The position numbers and the translations under genes are program-made. Shown here piece by piece: positions 21,701 through 32,974 of a DNA stretch of 64,000 nt. The stretch's first letter is position 1; each line of letters begins with the position of its first letter. The notes under the pieces were generated by a model. The model made no database searches, was not told the origin of the DNA, and was given only the letters and a program-made list of their open reading frames with translations. The DNA is taken from assembly GCA_008360955.1 (NCBI GenBank), contig LUCM01008308.1, positions 52,218 to 116,217 on the forward strand, read 5' to 3'. Source of the stretch: Fasciolopsis buskii. Lineage: Eukaryota; Platyhelminthes; Trematoda; Plagiorchiida; Fasciolidae.

Positions 21701-22464
21701 CGCAACGATCAATATTTTTCACACAACGCCTTGTGGTAGGCACATCCACGCATATACACAGTCACACACTAATTATGCGAAGTTCCGATTCTCACAAGCA
21801 TTCAGAAGACTAATATACAGTCAAACTGATTGATCCACTCACCATTTGCATGTTGACCGGCTGGGGCTATTATGTGCTGTGCCTACCGTAGGTGGCATTT
21901 CTACCTTTTGCTGGTACGTATAATTAACGGTTTTGCACATCTGAATGAATTGCATTGTGTGATTCCTCTTATAAGCCGGTAATCAACAGTTCTATATATA
22001 AGAGTAGAAGCCCCTCATGTGATTTCAGGTAGTACAAGGTACCCCCGGTAAGGGGTTTGAATGTCGACATTGTGACCTTCCGCTTATCCGCCAGATGCTG
22101 CTTTTCTTGAGCAGCTGCTAGTATAGATGTCAAAGGCAAATTAGGTAAGCAAACATCTAGCACTGAGAAAGCATTATTCCAATAACGTCTTATAAAAGAC
22201 CGTCAGTTTGAATCTGACTAGAAGCAAATAAAATTTCATTCACCCGGAGAATGCGTTTGTATATATAAACAAGTACGCGCATAGATACACGTAGTAAAAC
22301 GGACATAGGCACACGCGTAAATAACTACGCGCATAACTACACGTGCATATATATTTGTTTATATCGATGTATGATCAAGAGAATCAGAAAAATTCTGAGC
22401 AGCTGTTTACTTACCTCAGCATTTCTCACAGTTTTTTGTTCACTGGAATGTGTTCTGCATGCGC
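18791..22464. other. 3.7 kb with no recognised gene or repeat
   Basis: Only short open frames without motifs (for example 21093-21281) occur. A GC-richer patch near 20820-20890 (GTCCGGACCGTTGTTTCGGCC) stands out in AT-rich surroundings but has no second copy in the window. Confidence 0.5.
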
Positions 22465-23500
22465 AGACACCATGATCATCGTTCAGCGGTGAACAACAAG
22501 ATAAGCACCAAGAACAGAGGTACATCCTTCTATAAAAAGAGTAAGTATATAAGATGGACAAGGAATAAAGCTCATGGGCAAGAAAAGGAAAACAATGCTG
22601 CAAATGCCAACACGAAATACAGTTTGGTCGTATAAACACAATATTTCGTCATTCTGATGTGACTGAAAATCACAGCACAATCACCACTGTTCGCAGTTTA
22701 CCGCCGCGTTGTTGAGTGTCTCCAACTAGCCAGTTGACGAGTCATTCGGACCCCAGCCACGAAGACGTGAGAAACCTATTTTACTTGAATTTGCTGTGCA
22801 TTTTCTTATTCCGCATAGCCACGTCATCTGTTGGCCTCCACATAACTTCTTCCAATCCGTGATAAGAACGCGAAATAAGACACAGCGTGGTAGATGAGCG
22901 TTAACCATAAGTAACACGTGACTCAATCAACGAAGTCTACTAGGCTTTGTGTGTTGAGATGAAGTGGTCCTAGAACAGGCACCTAATACGAGATTCACAA
23001 TCTCCGCATTACACACGCGATCACTCCATCTAGTCCTGCCGATACTACGTAGACATCGGTGATCGGAAACCTCCAACCGACGAATATCCCCGACATGCAC
23101 AATCCATGTCTCATAACCATGCAAAACAACTGAGCGCACTGCGACTCAGTACATGCGAACTTCAACTTCAGGGAAATATCAGGCCGACGCCACAATTGCT
23201 TCAGTCCAGCGTAAGCTGCTCGAGACTCGGATGAAAATTTGCTCACTTCCAGGGGCGTGCTGCCATCATTCGATACGCAGTTACCAAGGTAAGTGAAGCG
23301 GTCTACAATCGTTAGTACCTCTCCGCTCAGCACCAAGCTCGACACTGCTGTTGTCCAACCCTGGAACAACATTTTGCACTTCGTAGTTGAAAGGCGTATG
23401 CCGAACCAAGTTACAGTCGTCTGAAGTCTGTCCATTGCTCGCTGTGTGCGATCCGCATGTTCGAACAGGTACACGATATCATCTGCTCAATCTAGTTATA
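22465..23500 (-). mobile_element. RTE-A LINE, 5'-truncated at RT motif C
   Basis: The minus strand begins at motif C (LD-stop-ADDIVYLFEHADRTQ, the Tyr codon of YADD mutated to TGA). It continues as LVLSGEVLTIVDRFTYLGNC, VSNDGSTPLEVSKF, AAYAGLKQLWRRPDISLKLK (to 22995), then after a frame shift MRSVVLHGYETWIVHVGDIR, RCLRSIGRTRWSDRV, and after a stop DWKKLCGGQQMTW, with a 3' UTR ending in a GAT/ATC-type tail near 22465-22490. About 770 bases (22565-23340) are nearly identical to 47220-47995, including the same frame shift and stop. The 5' junction abuts a run of 10 G (23509-23518). 5' truncation is usual for LINE insertion. Confidence 0.85.
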
Positions 23501-23518
23501 GTTGGGTCGGGGGGGGGG

Positions 23519-24299
23519 CATATGTGCGTCGTTGTTATGTTTCTCTTAGAGTATACCAAATATACAGCCCTGACAATGATAATAAGTCCATTCTTTAGAA
23601 ATTTGTTCTTGCAAATCATATTTCGATGCAGTAAATCACAGAATGCAACAATTTCTTAAATTTATTGTGACATTCGGATGCTAATGCACATAGAAAGGCT
23701 GTGGATGAGGAAGTCCACAGGATTCCGTTCCTTAGAGAACATTTTGCTTTCATGTGGTTCGACAAGGGTCAGTAATATCATAAATGACACTAGAATTGGA
23801 AAAGTTTAACACGACATCTAAATTAGTGATCAAACGGTACAACATGATCACCAATCGAAAGAGATACTAAACGGATAAATTTTATTGTATAACAAAACAA
23901 TAACCGTACTGGCTACTACAATCACAACTACGTCTGTTACTCTTGTGAGGAATGGATGAACTGTATTCTTCGACTTAGAATCTGCTGATACTTGCCACAA
24001 AATGACCGTTTGAGACTTAAAGCGAAAACGACGCTGCAATACCATCAGACATAGGAAGTCAGCTTTCAGGAGTGGGATGAAGACATGAAATTACTTGATA
24101 TGTAGGGGAAGCAGGTTAAAAAAGTGTTGTATTCGCTGAAGTCAACTTGTTTGTTACCCCCTGATCATTTACTGTCTAATTAGGCTCGTCAAATTGAACT
24201 GACGGAATAACATATTCCGACTATAACTCCGGGGCAATTGTTACTACTGCCTGCTTTATCAGTAGTTAAACTAGAGTTGCTTAATATCTTTTTGTCATT
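23519..24299. other. No feature recognised
   Basis: The stretch is AT-rich. Only short motif-free frames occur (23387-23659 extends into it; 23848-24045 minus). Confidence 0.45.
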
Positions 24300-24490
24300 T
24301 TTATCTACTTCCTTTGTTAATGAAACAACAATGTACATCAATTTTCAGGAAGGGGCCACGGACAACAGAGGGCTAGCAAGTGAGGAAGTTGACCGGTAAT
24401 GGGAACCCGCGACCGTCACTTACAAACACCACGACCTTTTCTGTTTGGTCACTGCCCGGTGATATATTTTCCGCTTCAGTAGGCAACAGC
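24300..24490 (-). mobile_element. SINE-B copy, tRNA-derived
   Basis: The minus strand reads GTGACCAAACAGAAAAGG (A-box region, degraded), CGCGGGTTCCCATTACCGG (B-box region), then CTCTGTTGTCCGTGGCCCC, TTCCTGAAAATTGATGTACA and TTGTTGTTTCATTAACAAAGG, followed by an A-rich GATAAAAA tail. The body and tail match the 38400-38590 copy almost base for base, while the tRNA-like head is more diverged. Confidence 0.7.
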
Positions 24491-27400
24491 CTAAACAAAA
24501 TTAATTCGGTTAATAATCCTTTTATTCGATGAGAACTGGCGAAGGTTTTGATAATTGGCTGTAAGCTTTGCGGTTATCTACCGAAAAAGTAGTTTAGAAA
24601 TTTAGTCAATGACCCACTTCGGCCAACTTGACTCATTATGAGTCTGCTCGAAAGAATAAAAGTGAGGTTCATTCACAATAGTTAGAGTTATATATTTTCA
24701 GAAAACCAGCATCTACAAACCAACCAGTAATTTTTGACCATTTTGATGTGGGGTCCAGTAGATCTAGTGATCTGTTTTTGCCTCATACTCAGAGAAGTTT
24801 TAAAATTTCTGTATCAGCATCCTCTCATTAGGTAGCTGAGTAGGTTGTTACGTCAGGACACGAAACATATTTTAGATACTAACAAGATTCAGGGCTTTGT
24901 ATGATTCTGTATAAAGCATACCAAAGACCCAAGTATGCTTTCATCAGGATTATGTCGAACTGATTGAAAATGTCCGCACTCAGAATAACACGTTTTTTAA
25001 ATTCAGCGGGGTGAAACATGGATCCCTTTTCAGCGACATTATCGTCCGATTTCGTAGAATGAAGAGAACATCTCCATCACCACAACGACTACATTTCCCC
25101 TATCCGCGATGCGTTCTATTTTGACTTGATGCTGGACGTTCCTTACTTTATCTTTGTTACAGTAGACAACGTAGACGGAAATAAGAAAGAGGGACAAATT
25201 TTCACATCATCCACCCATCAACACAATAAACAGGTCACCAGATTAAGGCGCTGGGTGTTTCTATTATAATTGCGAATAAATGTTCTTTACTTCATTGTGC
25301 TATCAGTTCATGCCTCTTATCCACTAAAAGCTGGAACACTCAGATGATTGGACTCAGTACGTGCTATGGTGCATGAAATGTCGATAACATCCTGTGTCGG
25401 GGTTAGAGAAAAGCATTTCTTTCCTAAAAATTTAACAATTGTGGATGACTTTGAGGTGCAGTTCGGATGTGATTAGTGTTCTTCATGGAAAACCTCTTTT
25501 TGCATAATCTGTCCTTTTAGTATAGTGTAAATGGTGGCCTCATTTGGTTTAAACAGCGAAACATGCTTAAACACACAACTTTAAATCGGCCGTGGTTTTC
25601 AAGCAGTTCATTGTCCTTTTCATTGTGATGCCAAAAGGTTTCACTGTTTCTCGCCCACTGCATCATTACCACAGTGACATCGTGGGCGACTAATGCAGCA
25701 AGCTTAAATTATCTTGAAGCGAGGTCATCTATGATGCGAATAAAAATTTCGGGTATGAAAATTTCTTGTTCGTGAACAAGCATGACTTTATGACCCTAGT
25801 TAACGCAAAATATGCTAGTTAACAAACAGCCCGTTTTATCCTAGGTATGTAGACATAATCCTGGGTAGAATTTTCTAGGAACTAGGTGTTTATGCTGTAC
25901 AGTTAAGTTTGGTGCCATTAATTATTACTGACTAGGATAAATCCCTTGACCTCTCCAAAAGCGTTTATGAATTTTTCATGACCCAGTTGAATGTCATGTT
26001 TTATGTTCGGAAGAGTTCACTATGGCAACCGAAATCACCATATATAACTGGTCCTATGACGTCCCAGAAAGATATATAACACCGTAAGCCTGTAAAGGAA
26101 TTCGTTGATATTTTGCTAATGTTTTTAAATCTCCCAAGTACCACAACTTTATGACTAAAAATAGGAAATTTTTGAATGCATCACAATCCACTATATATAT
26201 ATATATGCTTCATTTGGCGAGGATCACGTATGAAGTGTTGGGTGCTAGTCGGATCGCTTTATGGTTCACGTGTTCCATTCATGTGCACCCACCAAAGATT
26301 CAGGTACCAGTTTCAAATAGGCAGATAAGCACTGTGAATGACTCGTTACAGAGATAAAAAACCCTCGCAGTACTTTTGTGATTTTCAGTTCTGACTAGAA
26401 TATTGATACTCCATGGTAAAGCACTGAATGATTGATTAGACATAGGCAGTTATTTACTACAACAAGTGCTGTCTAAACGAATGTGAGGACAACCAACTAA
26501 ATAAACGAAAGTAACCAGAATAGTAACAAATGGACCAACAATTCGATTCTAGCTGCCTTCGGTCCGTCACTTGCAGACTTACTAGATATGCTAATGGTTA
26601 GGCAGTCGGGTAAACTACAATTCAAATCAAGTAGTTTTACGATGATTAGCTATCCGGCGCAACGGTAGTCTGACGGAAGAGCTTAAATCACGTTACCTTT
26701 TATTTGAGAGAATAACAGTCAGATTTAAAAGATTCACACGTTATTCCTTGATGAGTATGGACCACGGGGAGCATACAAAATAATGGCCTAACTGCCAGTC
26801 ATTAATGCCGATCATGTATGTCAGTACTTTTTTTACTAATTTCGGTAATAAGATGACCAGATGTATTTTACCTCAAAGCATTCCAGGCCCCTCTGCTTAT
26901 TTAAAGCCAATTCTAGTTAGAGTCGATTCTCTGCTGCAAGCACCTTTCAGCACTAGTGACGCGGAAAGGAATTCACTAGAAATTCAAAACATGATGTCCA
27001 ATTCTGATTCGTGTCGATTCCTATGCGACACTGGAAATGTTTACTATGTAAAAGTGTTGTAAAATGGCCCTGTGACTTAAGATGCTCGTCCAAATAACAA
27101 TACTTATAGGGAGTGGACTGCTGCGGCGTCACCATGTTTTCAGTTGGGGACAGCCGCGCGAAATCGGACGCCAACTGTTGCAGGAAACAGGAATTAGCAC
27201 TTTAGAGAAGTCTGTCGTCTAGTTGTGTTGCTAAACGGGAATATCTGTTTTAGGAAAGCGTACTATTCCACACGGCGCATTTCAGCCGAATCAGCCTAAT
27301 ATTTTGTTCTTCTGTCAGTTCGTTGTTTGCAGTCTAATCACACTTCAAAAGTACGGTCCACATATGTATCTTCATCCGGTTTTCGTTTCTTCTTTCCCCG

Positions 27401-27686
27401 AGATCCATGTATACGACTGAGCAGCACAATAAGACAAAGATAATGTTCATGTATACCTGTGCAAATTCGCTGTATCGGTCAAAACAGTTGATAACGGAAA
27501 AGTGTCAGCTCACCCAAGGCTTCTAAATCCCCCACCATTCCACTCAATGGGTGTCTCGGTTGTCATGTGGACAAGCTATGGATGTAAAAGTAATGTAACC
27601 AATTTTACTTAATTCCCCTATAGCTTCCAGTGGACTTATGTTATTTGTTCACTTACCTATCTAAATAATCACAATTGCACATACTG
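24491..27686. other. 3.2 kb without a recognised gene
   Basis: An 85-codon plus frame at 26805-27062 (LPQSIPGPSAYLKP and onward) reads like protein but has no recognised motif or good acceptor. A short (TA) tract lies at 26190-26206. Elsewhere stops are dense. Confidence 0.4.
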
Positions 27687-27851
27687 TCACGTAAGAACAA
27701 AAGTGCGTTTGGGATATTCTGATTTGTGGATACACTCATTGAGAAACTGAACACGAGCATTAGCCAGGGCCACTTTCGTACAAAGCTTAACGTAACTGTT
27801 AAGCTCACGTAGTACGGCGGGGTCTTTGGTTTGCTTTAAACGTTCGAAAAA
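27687..27851 (-). mobile_element. Penelope-like element, N-terminal ORF fragment (minus strand)
   Basis: The end of a minus-strand frame reads RLKQTKDPAVLRELNSYVKL, then CTKVALANARVQFLNECIHK and SEYPKRTF. A helix with ANARVQFLNEC followed by a basic-proline PKR/PKF step resembles the N-terminal region that precedes RT in Penelope-like elements. The upstream half of the same 113-codon frame is merely antisense to the plus-strand GIY-YIG fragment, so the real homologous part starts near 27851. Downstream of 27687 the frame stops. The family assignment of this piece is from memory of the general pattern and less certain than that of its neighbour. Confidence 0.4.
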
Positions 27852-28400
27852 TCCCACAGAACACATTGGTGACACCGAAGCGGAAATTATCCAACGGAGA
27901 CTGTCAAGTTCAATCAGTGGAACATTCTTTGCTGCACAGTTAAAAACTGTATTCACATCCAAACCGATCATGTTTCCAACTAAAGGACAGACTGCCAGAT
28001 TCTGCAGCCTCATTCTGTGTGTATTCATTCACCTGCTCCTGTGGGACCAGGTATATTGGCCGCACGACCAGGCGTCTGTCCGATCGCGTTCGAGAACACC
28101 TCCCGGCTTGGTTGAGCACAGGAACAATTAAGGCAATCACTAGCGCGGTGTGTTCACGCCTTGTCGAGTCAAACCACTCAGTGAATGTGACAAGTGCTTT
28201 TCGCACCATCTACAAAGTTAGGAGCGGACAATCAAGAACTGTCAAGTGTCGCATCTTGAACACAGCCGAAGCCGTATCTATCCGTTTGTGTAACCCCCCT
28301 CTATGCGCTCAGAAACAATTTGTCCAGACTCTTAAACTTCCCTGGCCCACTTGTCATTATCCAACAAGTGGTCTACAACCTGATCGTGTGACAAATTGAC
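27852..28400 (+). mobile_element. Penelope-like element, C-terminal GIY-YIG endonuclease fragment
   Basis: The plus frame gives IIQRRLSSSISGTFFAAQLK, then TVFTSKPIMFPTKGQTARF (the segment before the endonuclease in Penelope-like RTs). After a frame shift near 28019 comes YSFTCSCGTRYIGRTTRRLS, DRVREHLPAWLS, SRLVESNHSVNVTSAF and a C-terminus KQFVQTLKLPWP. The cysteine pair before YIGRT, the Arg of RLSDRVREH and the ESNH histidine are characteristic of the Penelope GIY-YIG domain, which cleaves target DNA. The N-terminal RT domain is absent, so this is a 5'-truncated, frame-shifted copy. It lies head-to-head with an opposite-strand fragment. Confidence 0.85.
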
Positions 28401-29299
28401 CAATTATACATGCACACAGACGCATTCTTAGAGTTGTGAACTGATGTGAATGCAAACGGACAATTTCCCTTGAACCATCTCCAGACCATATTTAAAAGTG
28501 CGTTTATCGGTTCTTATTGAGAAGCTTAGCCCGAGGTTAAATTTGGCGTTCATTGCGCGAATTTCACACTAGCGATTACGATAATTTACTCAAAAACGTT
28601 AGTCCCGGTTCCACGTCCCAATGGAGTCAAGGTGTGATTCGGGCTTGGATACTGCATGACGAATAATCTGAAAACCAATATAAAGGTTTGCATGCTCCAG
28701 CGAATGTATGCCAATTACAGTCCTGTTTCTCCCTAGGTCATTCATAATGTTAAGTTGCAGTAAAATATGTGTACTAGAGTCTTTTTTAAATGAAATGCAC
28801 AGAAAAGCTCCCCACTTTAATGAACCTGATCCCTTTTCCAGTGCGTGTAATGAACGACTGTCCCTTTTGTATCAGAATGTGAATCCGGAATAAACAGAAT
28901 TTATTTTAGAATATTTTAGTTACAGCCCGCTTTCGTCTTGCTGATCGTCATGAATTTTGATCAGATTAGTTATGCACAACACAATCGAAGACCAAAGCTT
29001 CCGGAGATTAAAGTGATATGCAAATCGTTACTTGCGCTGATGTCCATCGGATCTAGACCGGCCAAACGGGTGTTGCGTGGACCCGACTAAGGCGAGTTGT
29101 GACTCTGCAGTCACTGTTTACTTAACTATACGTCAGCTCACAACTGTTCGCGATCCTCGTTCCATGAATGACTTGCATATTCATATAACCGATAGATGAA
29201 ATGACCAGGCCATACGAAAATGGTGAAATCTTTAAGCAGCTTCTTGCCTCATGCCACCTCTTACGCCACAAAGTATTGAACAACGGCAGAATATTTATA
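28401..29299. other. Probable Penelope-like 3' flank, then unassigned
   Basis: The first part may be the 3' UTR of the Penelope-like element, but no repeat partner is present in the window to mark its end. No gene was seen. Confidence 0.35.
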
Positions 29300-30650
29300 A
29301 GCGCATTGTTTGGGCTTCAGTTTTGAGTTGGGAATGAATCATGGGGAATCAGAGGACAATTCGGGATTTCATGGTGTCGCGACTCCAATGAACAGTAGAG
29401 CTCACAGCGCATTAAACCCTTGGGAACCAATTTCGCCAAGACCTGCGGTGGCAGGATTCAGGAGCATTTTTTCCAACATGACCCTCATTGTACTCTACAT
29501 TCCGACTCTGCAGGCTAAGCCAAAAGCTAGAGATGTCCTCCAGAACAAACTTCAGGGTTTAGTCAACCGTATTCAAAGACGATATTCTTCTGGTTCCAGG
29601 AGACTGGAATGTCCGCATGAGATCGGAAGTTGAGTACACCCAGCACATACTAGGAAGATTCTGCCTAGGTGAACGATGCGAAAATGGAAACCGTCTGGTC
29701 TTGTTTGCGGATCTTGGGTGACTGGTTGTCACCCATACCGGCTTTCAAAATCCAAAAAGTCATCTGTTGATGTGGTACTCCAATGACGGTAGGGCAGGTC
29801 ATCACATCGACTGTCGTGTTGCGTTGTCGCTAGTTACCATCGGGAGAGAACTGCCGGGCATTTCATGGCGACATAACAGGAGAAGACAACGGCATGAACT
29901 GCACACTGTTGCGCTATTGCTTCAATCTTCGCTCTTCAGCCCGACGGAAAACTCAATCGCACCGCAGAGTCGACGTATCCACACTAAAAGTCCTAGACGA
30001 CGTCCAAACATTAATAATAGATATCACATCTAAACTAGATCCCATCAAAGGATATGGTAGCCTAGATGAGCCGTGGATGGGATTAAAAGTATCTATAATC
30101 GATGCATCCCTTCAACAGCTAGCCAAGGCCAATTGGAGAGAAAGGATTGGATATTTTATTCGGTATTCTAAGGCTAGAGACACCAGACGGTACAATTCAC
30201 CTGATTGCCACGATCTTTGTCATAAAGCTGCACGCCCAAAGACAAGCAACAAAGCGATATTGGCATGAGACTGCGGACCGAATTGAAACCTCAAGCGCCT
30301 TTGGATATTTCACAAAGTTTTTCCGACTCGTGCGCTCCAATTTGGGGATGTGAAAACTCCCCCTTCCACGCTTCGTGACCGTAGTGGCCGGCTCCTATCG
30401 GGATGCGAACAAAAGATCTAAAGATGGGTCCAATATTTCAGCCAGCTGCTCTATCGCCCTCTCATCCCATCCTTGTGTGCAACATCAACAGACGACGCAG
30501 AACAATATGAAACTGATCATGGGCCTTCCGACTAAATGGAAATCAACTCAGCTGTTCAGTTGGTGAAAGCAAGACGTCACCCTGTGAGGACAGAACCCCC
30601 ATCCGAGATAGACGACGCAAATAGCTAGAGGTTTTGATCATTGGTGCCTC
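29300..30650 (+). mobile_element. RTE-B LINE, endonuclease and linker region (no RT core)
   Basis: Plus frames give VATPMNSRAHSALNPWEPIS, then NMTLIVLYIPTLQAKPKARD and LVNRIQRRYSSGSRRLECPH (APE central part; the GDWN motif is shifted out of frame as GDWNVR at about 29595). Next are FQNPKSHLLMWYSNDGRAGH (TWFSNDGRT region of APE) and, from about 29890, the RTE-B linker (RRKTQSHRRVDVSTLKVLDD onward). Near 30390-30560 are SGRLLSG and RWVQYFSQLLYRP pieces of the RT entry. It stops before the RT motifs. Many frame shifts occur. It complements the RT-only fragments of RTE-B elsewhere and shows what their 5' part looked like. Confidence 0.75.
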
Positions 30651-31319
30651 CGCTCCATGGCAAAAATCAAGTTGTATTACGGCGTCTCAAAGGCCGATGT
30701 GTCTGCACTAAAAGAACACTGAACGGATTTCATCATTTCTCCGAAGAAGTCGCCTGAAGCGATTCGGCCATGTTCTCCGTCGACCGGAGACTGAATTAAG
30801 GTAAAGCAGCCTACTACCGTCTCCCTGGGCACATGAAGATGTGGGCTAGGTTCAATGCAGTTCATTACTTTTGTATGTCAAGACGAAACGACTATTTGAA
30901 TCGCACGACATGGCCTAGAGCTTTTCTTCGGCTTGCATTCGATAACGGTTCGAACCTTGTTTTCCTATACAGTTAGTGTCTATTTGTAATGAGGCATCGT
31001 GAAATCTACAACTTCTACCGATATGCTCCTTGTTCACGAGATTTCACCAAAGTTCAATTTAAATATTGGCATCTGATATTTGGGATGCAATAAAAATGTA
31101 CAGGTTTTCCCCACCCCTATGCCCTGAGTATGGAACTCTCTAATTAAATTGCACTAGTCTATTCGCTTTTGAATAATATTTGTTTTGGTGCAGAGCTGGA
31201 ATCTAGCCTACACATACTTGTGAGAACCCCAGAGCAAGCTTCGCATCCGAAAGCCATCTTTCCAGGAGACTACCAATGCTTGTGAAAATGTGACTGTATG
31301 CCTGTGGTAAACAACAATA
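30651..31319. other. No feature recognised
   Basis: The stretch is non-coding. A 62-codon minus frame (30677-30865) has no motif. Confidence 0.4.
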
Positions 31320-31480
31320 CTTGCAATGGTCCCATAGATTAGGCCAGGTTTCGAATCCCAGAGCCGCCTGTCATTTTGGTGGTAGACGGTAACATGTTAC
31401 CATCTCGTTACCACATCTGACCTAGCTTAAGAAAGATGTGCAGACTAACAGACTGCTTTTAGTCTCACAAGACCAAACAA
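31320..31480 (+). mobile_element. SINE-A copy (head degraded)
   Basis: B-box-like GGTTTCGAATCCC (about 31347) is followed by GCCTGTCATTTTGGTGGTA, ATCTCGTTACCACATCTGAC and GATGTGCAGACTAACAG. The same order of blocks is found at 8329-8440. The A box is not clear. Confidence 0.6.
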
Positions 31481-32281
31481 AATGACTCGTTCTGGCCATA
31501 GCTAACTTTCAGTCTATATTTTTTAAAAATTACTGTTTAAGAAATGTTTCAGACTCTCGAATACACACTGAAACATATATTTTCTGCAATCAAGAGTTCT
31601 GGTTACGGGAATGCATTGCGGTTATGCTGGTTTGCCTTGAAAACTTTTGCTGCCTCAGTTGAGATAGAATTATTTGTAAGAAAATAGCTAGTTATGGTGT
31701 TTTAACAAATCAACAAAAATTGGCCCCGCAGGTCCGGCTTCGGTCTCATTTTCTGTTGTATGTTGTCCCAGCCAGTTTAAGACAAAGTAGTCATGAATTT
31801 ATTTGATTTTTTTAATCTGCATTTGCATGTTTCTGTTTTATCGATTGATCACTACCCAAGACAAAAGGTATTTCCGTTCTGCGAACCCGTAAGTTTTTAG
31901 AATGAAACAAATCAAGGTTGAAACAAGACGCATTTCTCCGGCCTCCATTGTCCTGTTTGAAAGATCCCTATCGATTATTTTCTCTTGGTTTTTCTTTCAC
32001 TCCTTGTTCCCTTTGGTGAACTCATGTACAAAAATATCGAACATAACTTTTGATCTTTACCGTACCATTTAAATCGCATTTTTAGCGATGCCAGGTGGGC
32101 ATTATCTATACTTAAGTCACTAAAGGGACTGAAACAACTTGCTCATAAATTTTCCGACCACGTTTCTGTCAGTTTCCGCTCCATCCTGCTCAGACAGGGG
32201 ACAAAATCACCATATTCGTCTTTCGCTGGTCCACTTTTGAATGCTATTGGAAGTAAACTTTTCTAAAACGGAATCCGACTG
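31481..32281. other. AT-rich, no feature recognised
   Basis: No open frame above 60 codons and no repeat match were seen. It may hold the decayed 5' part of the LINE that follows. Confidence 0.4.
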
Positions 32282-32779
32282 TTGCGTGTACTGTCGCTCT
32301 GCAACAAGGATCCCAACAGTATGAACTCTCTGTTCATTCATCCGTCAGCATTAAATTTACTTTCCTTCACAAATTGCACTCTGTTAGACGTTGAACATTC
32401 TCCTACAGAAGAAATCTTTGAACTTCCCCGATCTTCAAAACCTCTGCAGTCACTGCTCAAAATGATCTGTTCCCTAGTCATATTTAACTTGGAACGATTT
32501 AACCATCAGAAATCATGGTATTTCTCACAACTAAAACTTTCTTACCGATCTAAACCCAACTACCTGGAAACCACCATCCGTTGTTCAATTCCCAAATCAC
32601 TCATTTTGAAACATTTTATCGAAATACTCTCGTCCTACCGTAAAAAATGCCCGAACAATCAAATTGTCAAGTTGATTGTCCTCAGTCGTTTGAATTCCTT
32701 TCTACTTATTCCTGATGACCCATTTAAGTTTCCTTACAAAGTCAGTAGATTCATTCAAAATGCAATTGCATCAGTTTGA
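32282..32779 (+). CDS. 165-codon open frame of unknown function, possibly linker region of the downstream LINE
   Basis: This is one of the longest open frames in the window and it lies in AT-rich DNA where stops should be frequent. The frame as listed begins at a non-ATG codon; the first ATG lies about 39 nt in (MNSLFIHPSALNLL). It is rich in Ser, Leu, Lys and Phe, with one moderately hydrophobic stretch (LLKMICSLVIFNL) and many basic residues in the second half. No domain is recognised. It lies about 200 bases upstream of a CR1-like RT fragment in the same orientation, so it may be the decayed segment between that LINE's endonuclease and RT. Alternatives are a host exon or a chance open frame. 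Confidence 0.3.
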   Translation: MRVLSLCNKDPNSMNSLFIHPSALNLLSFTNCTLLDVEHSPTEEIFELPRSSKPLQSLLKMICSLVIFNLERFNHQKSWYFSQLKLSYRSKPNYLETTIRCSIPKSLILKHFIEILSSYRKKCPNNQIVKLIVLSRLNSFLLIPDDPFKFPYKVSRFIQNAIASV

Positions 32780-32974
32780 GGCTTTGTATCCGAAAGATAA
32801 AATAGTTTTGTGAAACCAGTTCTTTACATTTTTCTGAAGTTTTTCTCTACCTTTCTCTGGTTCTTCATAAACGAGAGTATTTTCGCTGTCCCATCTCTAG
32901 GTTGTCGTGGATGAAGGCTTACTGTAACAGCTACGGTTTATCTAATCTTTTAATTATCATTTCTGATGTTATTT

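Noticed and set aside
25000..25250. RTE-like phrases on the plus strand (YKAYQRPKYAF, MLDVPYFI)
   Set aside because: They are not collinear with any RT motif order and too short to support a call.
26590..26640. tRNA-like GGTTAGGCAGTCGGGTAAAC and ATTCAAATCA
   Set aside because: A and B boxes are too close together and no cloverleaf can be drawn.
27826..28028. Minus-strand reading of the first half of the 113-codon frame 28028-27687
   Set aside because: It is antisense to the plus-strand Penelope-like RT/GIY-YIG linker; only the part below about 27851 is likely real.
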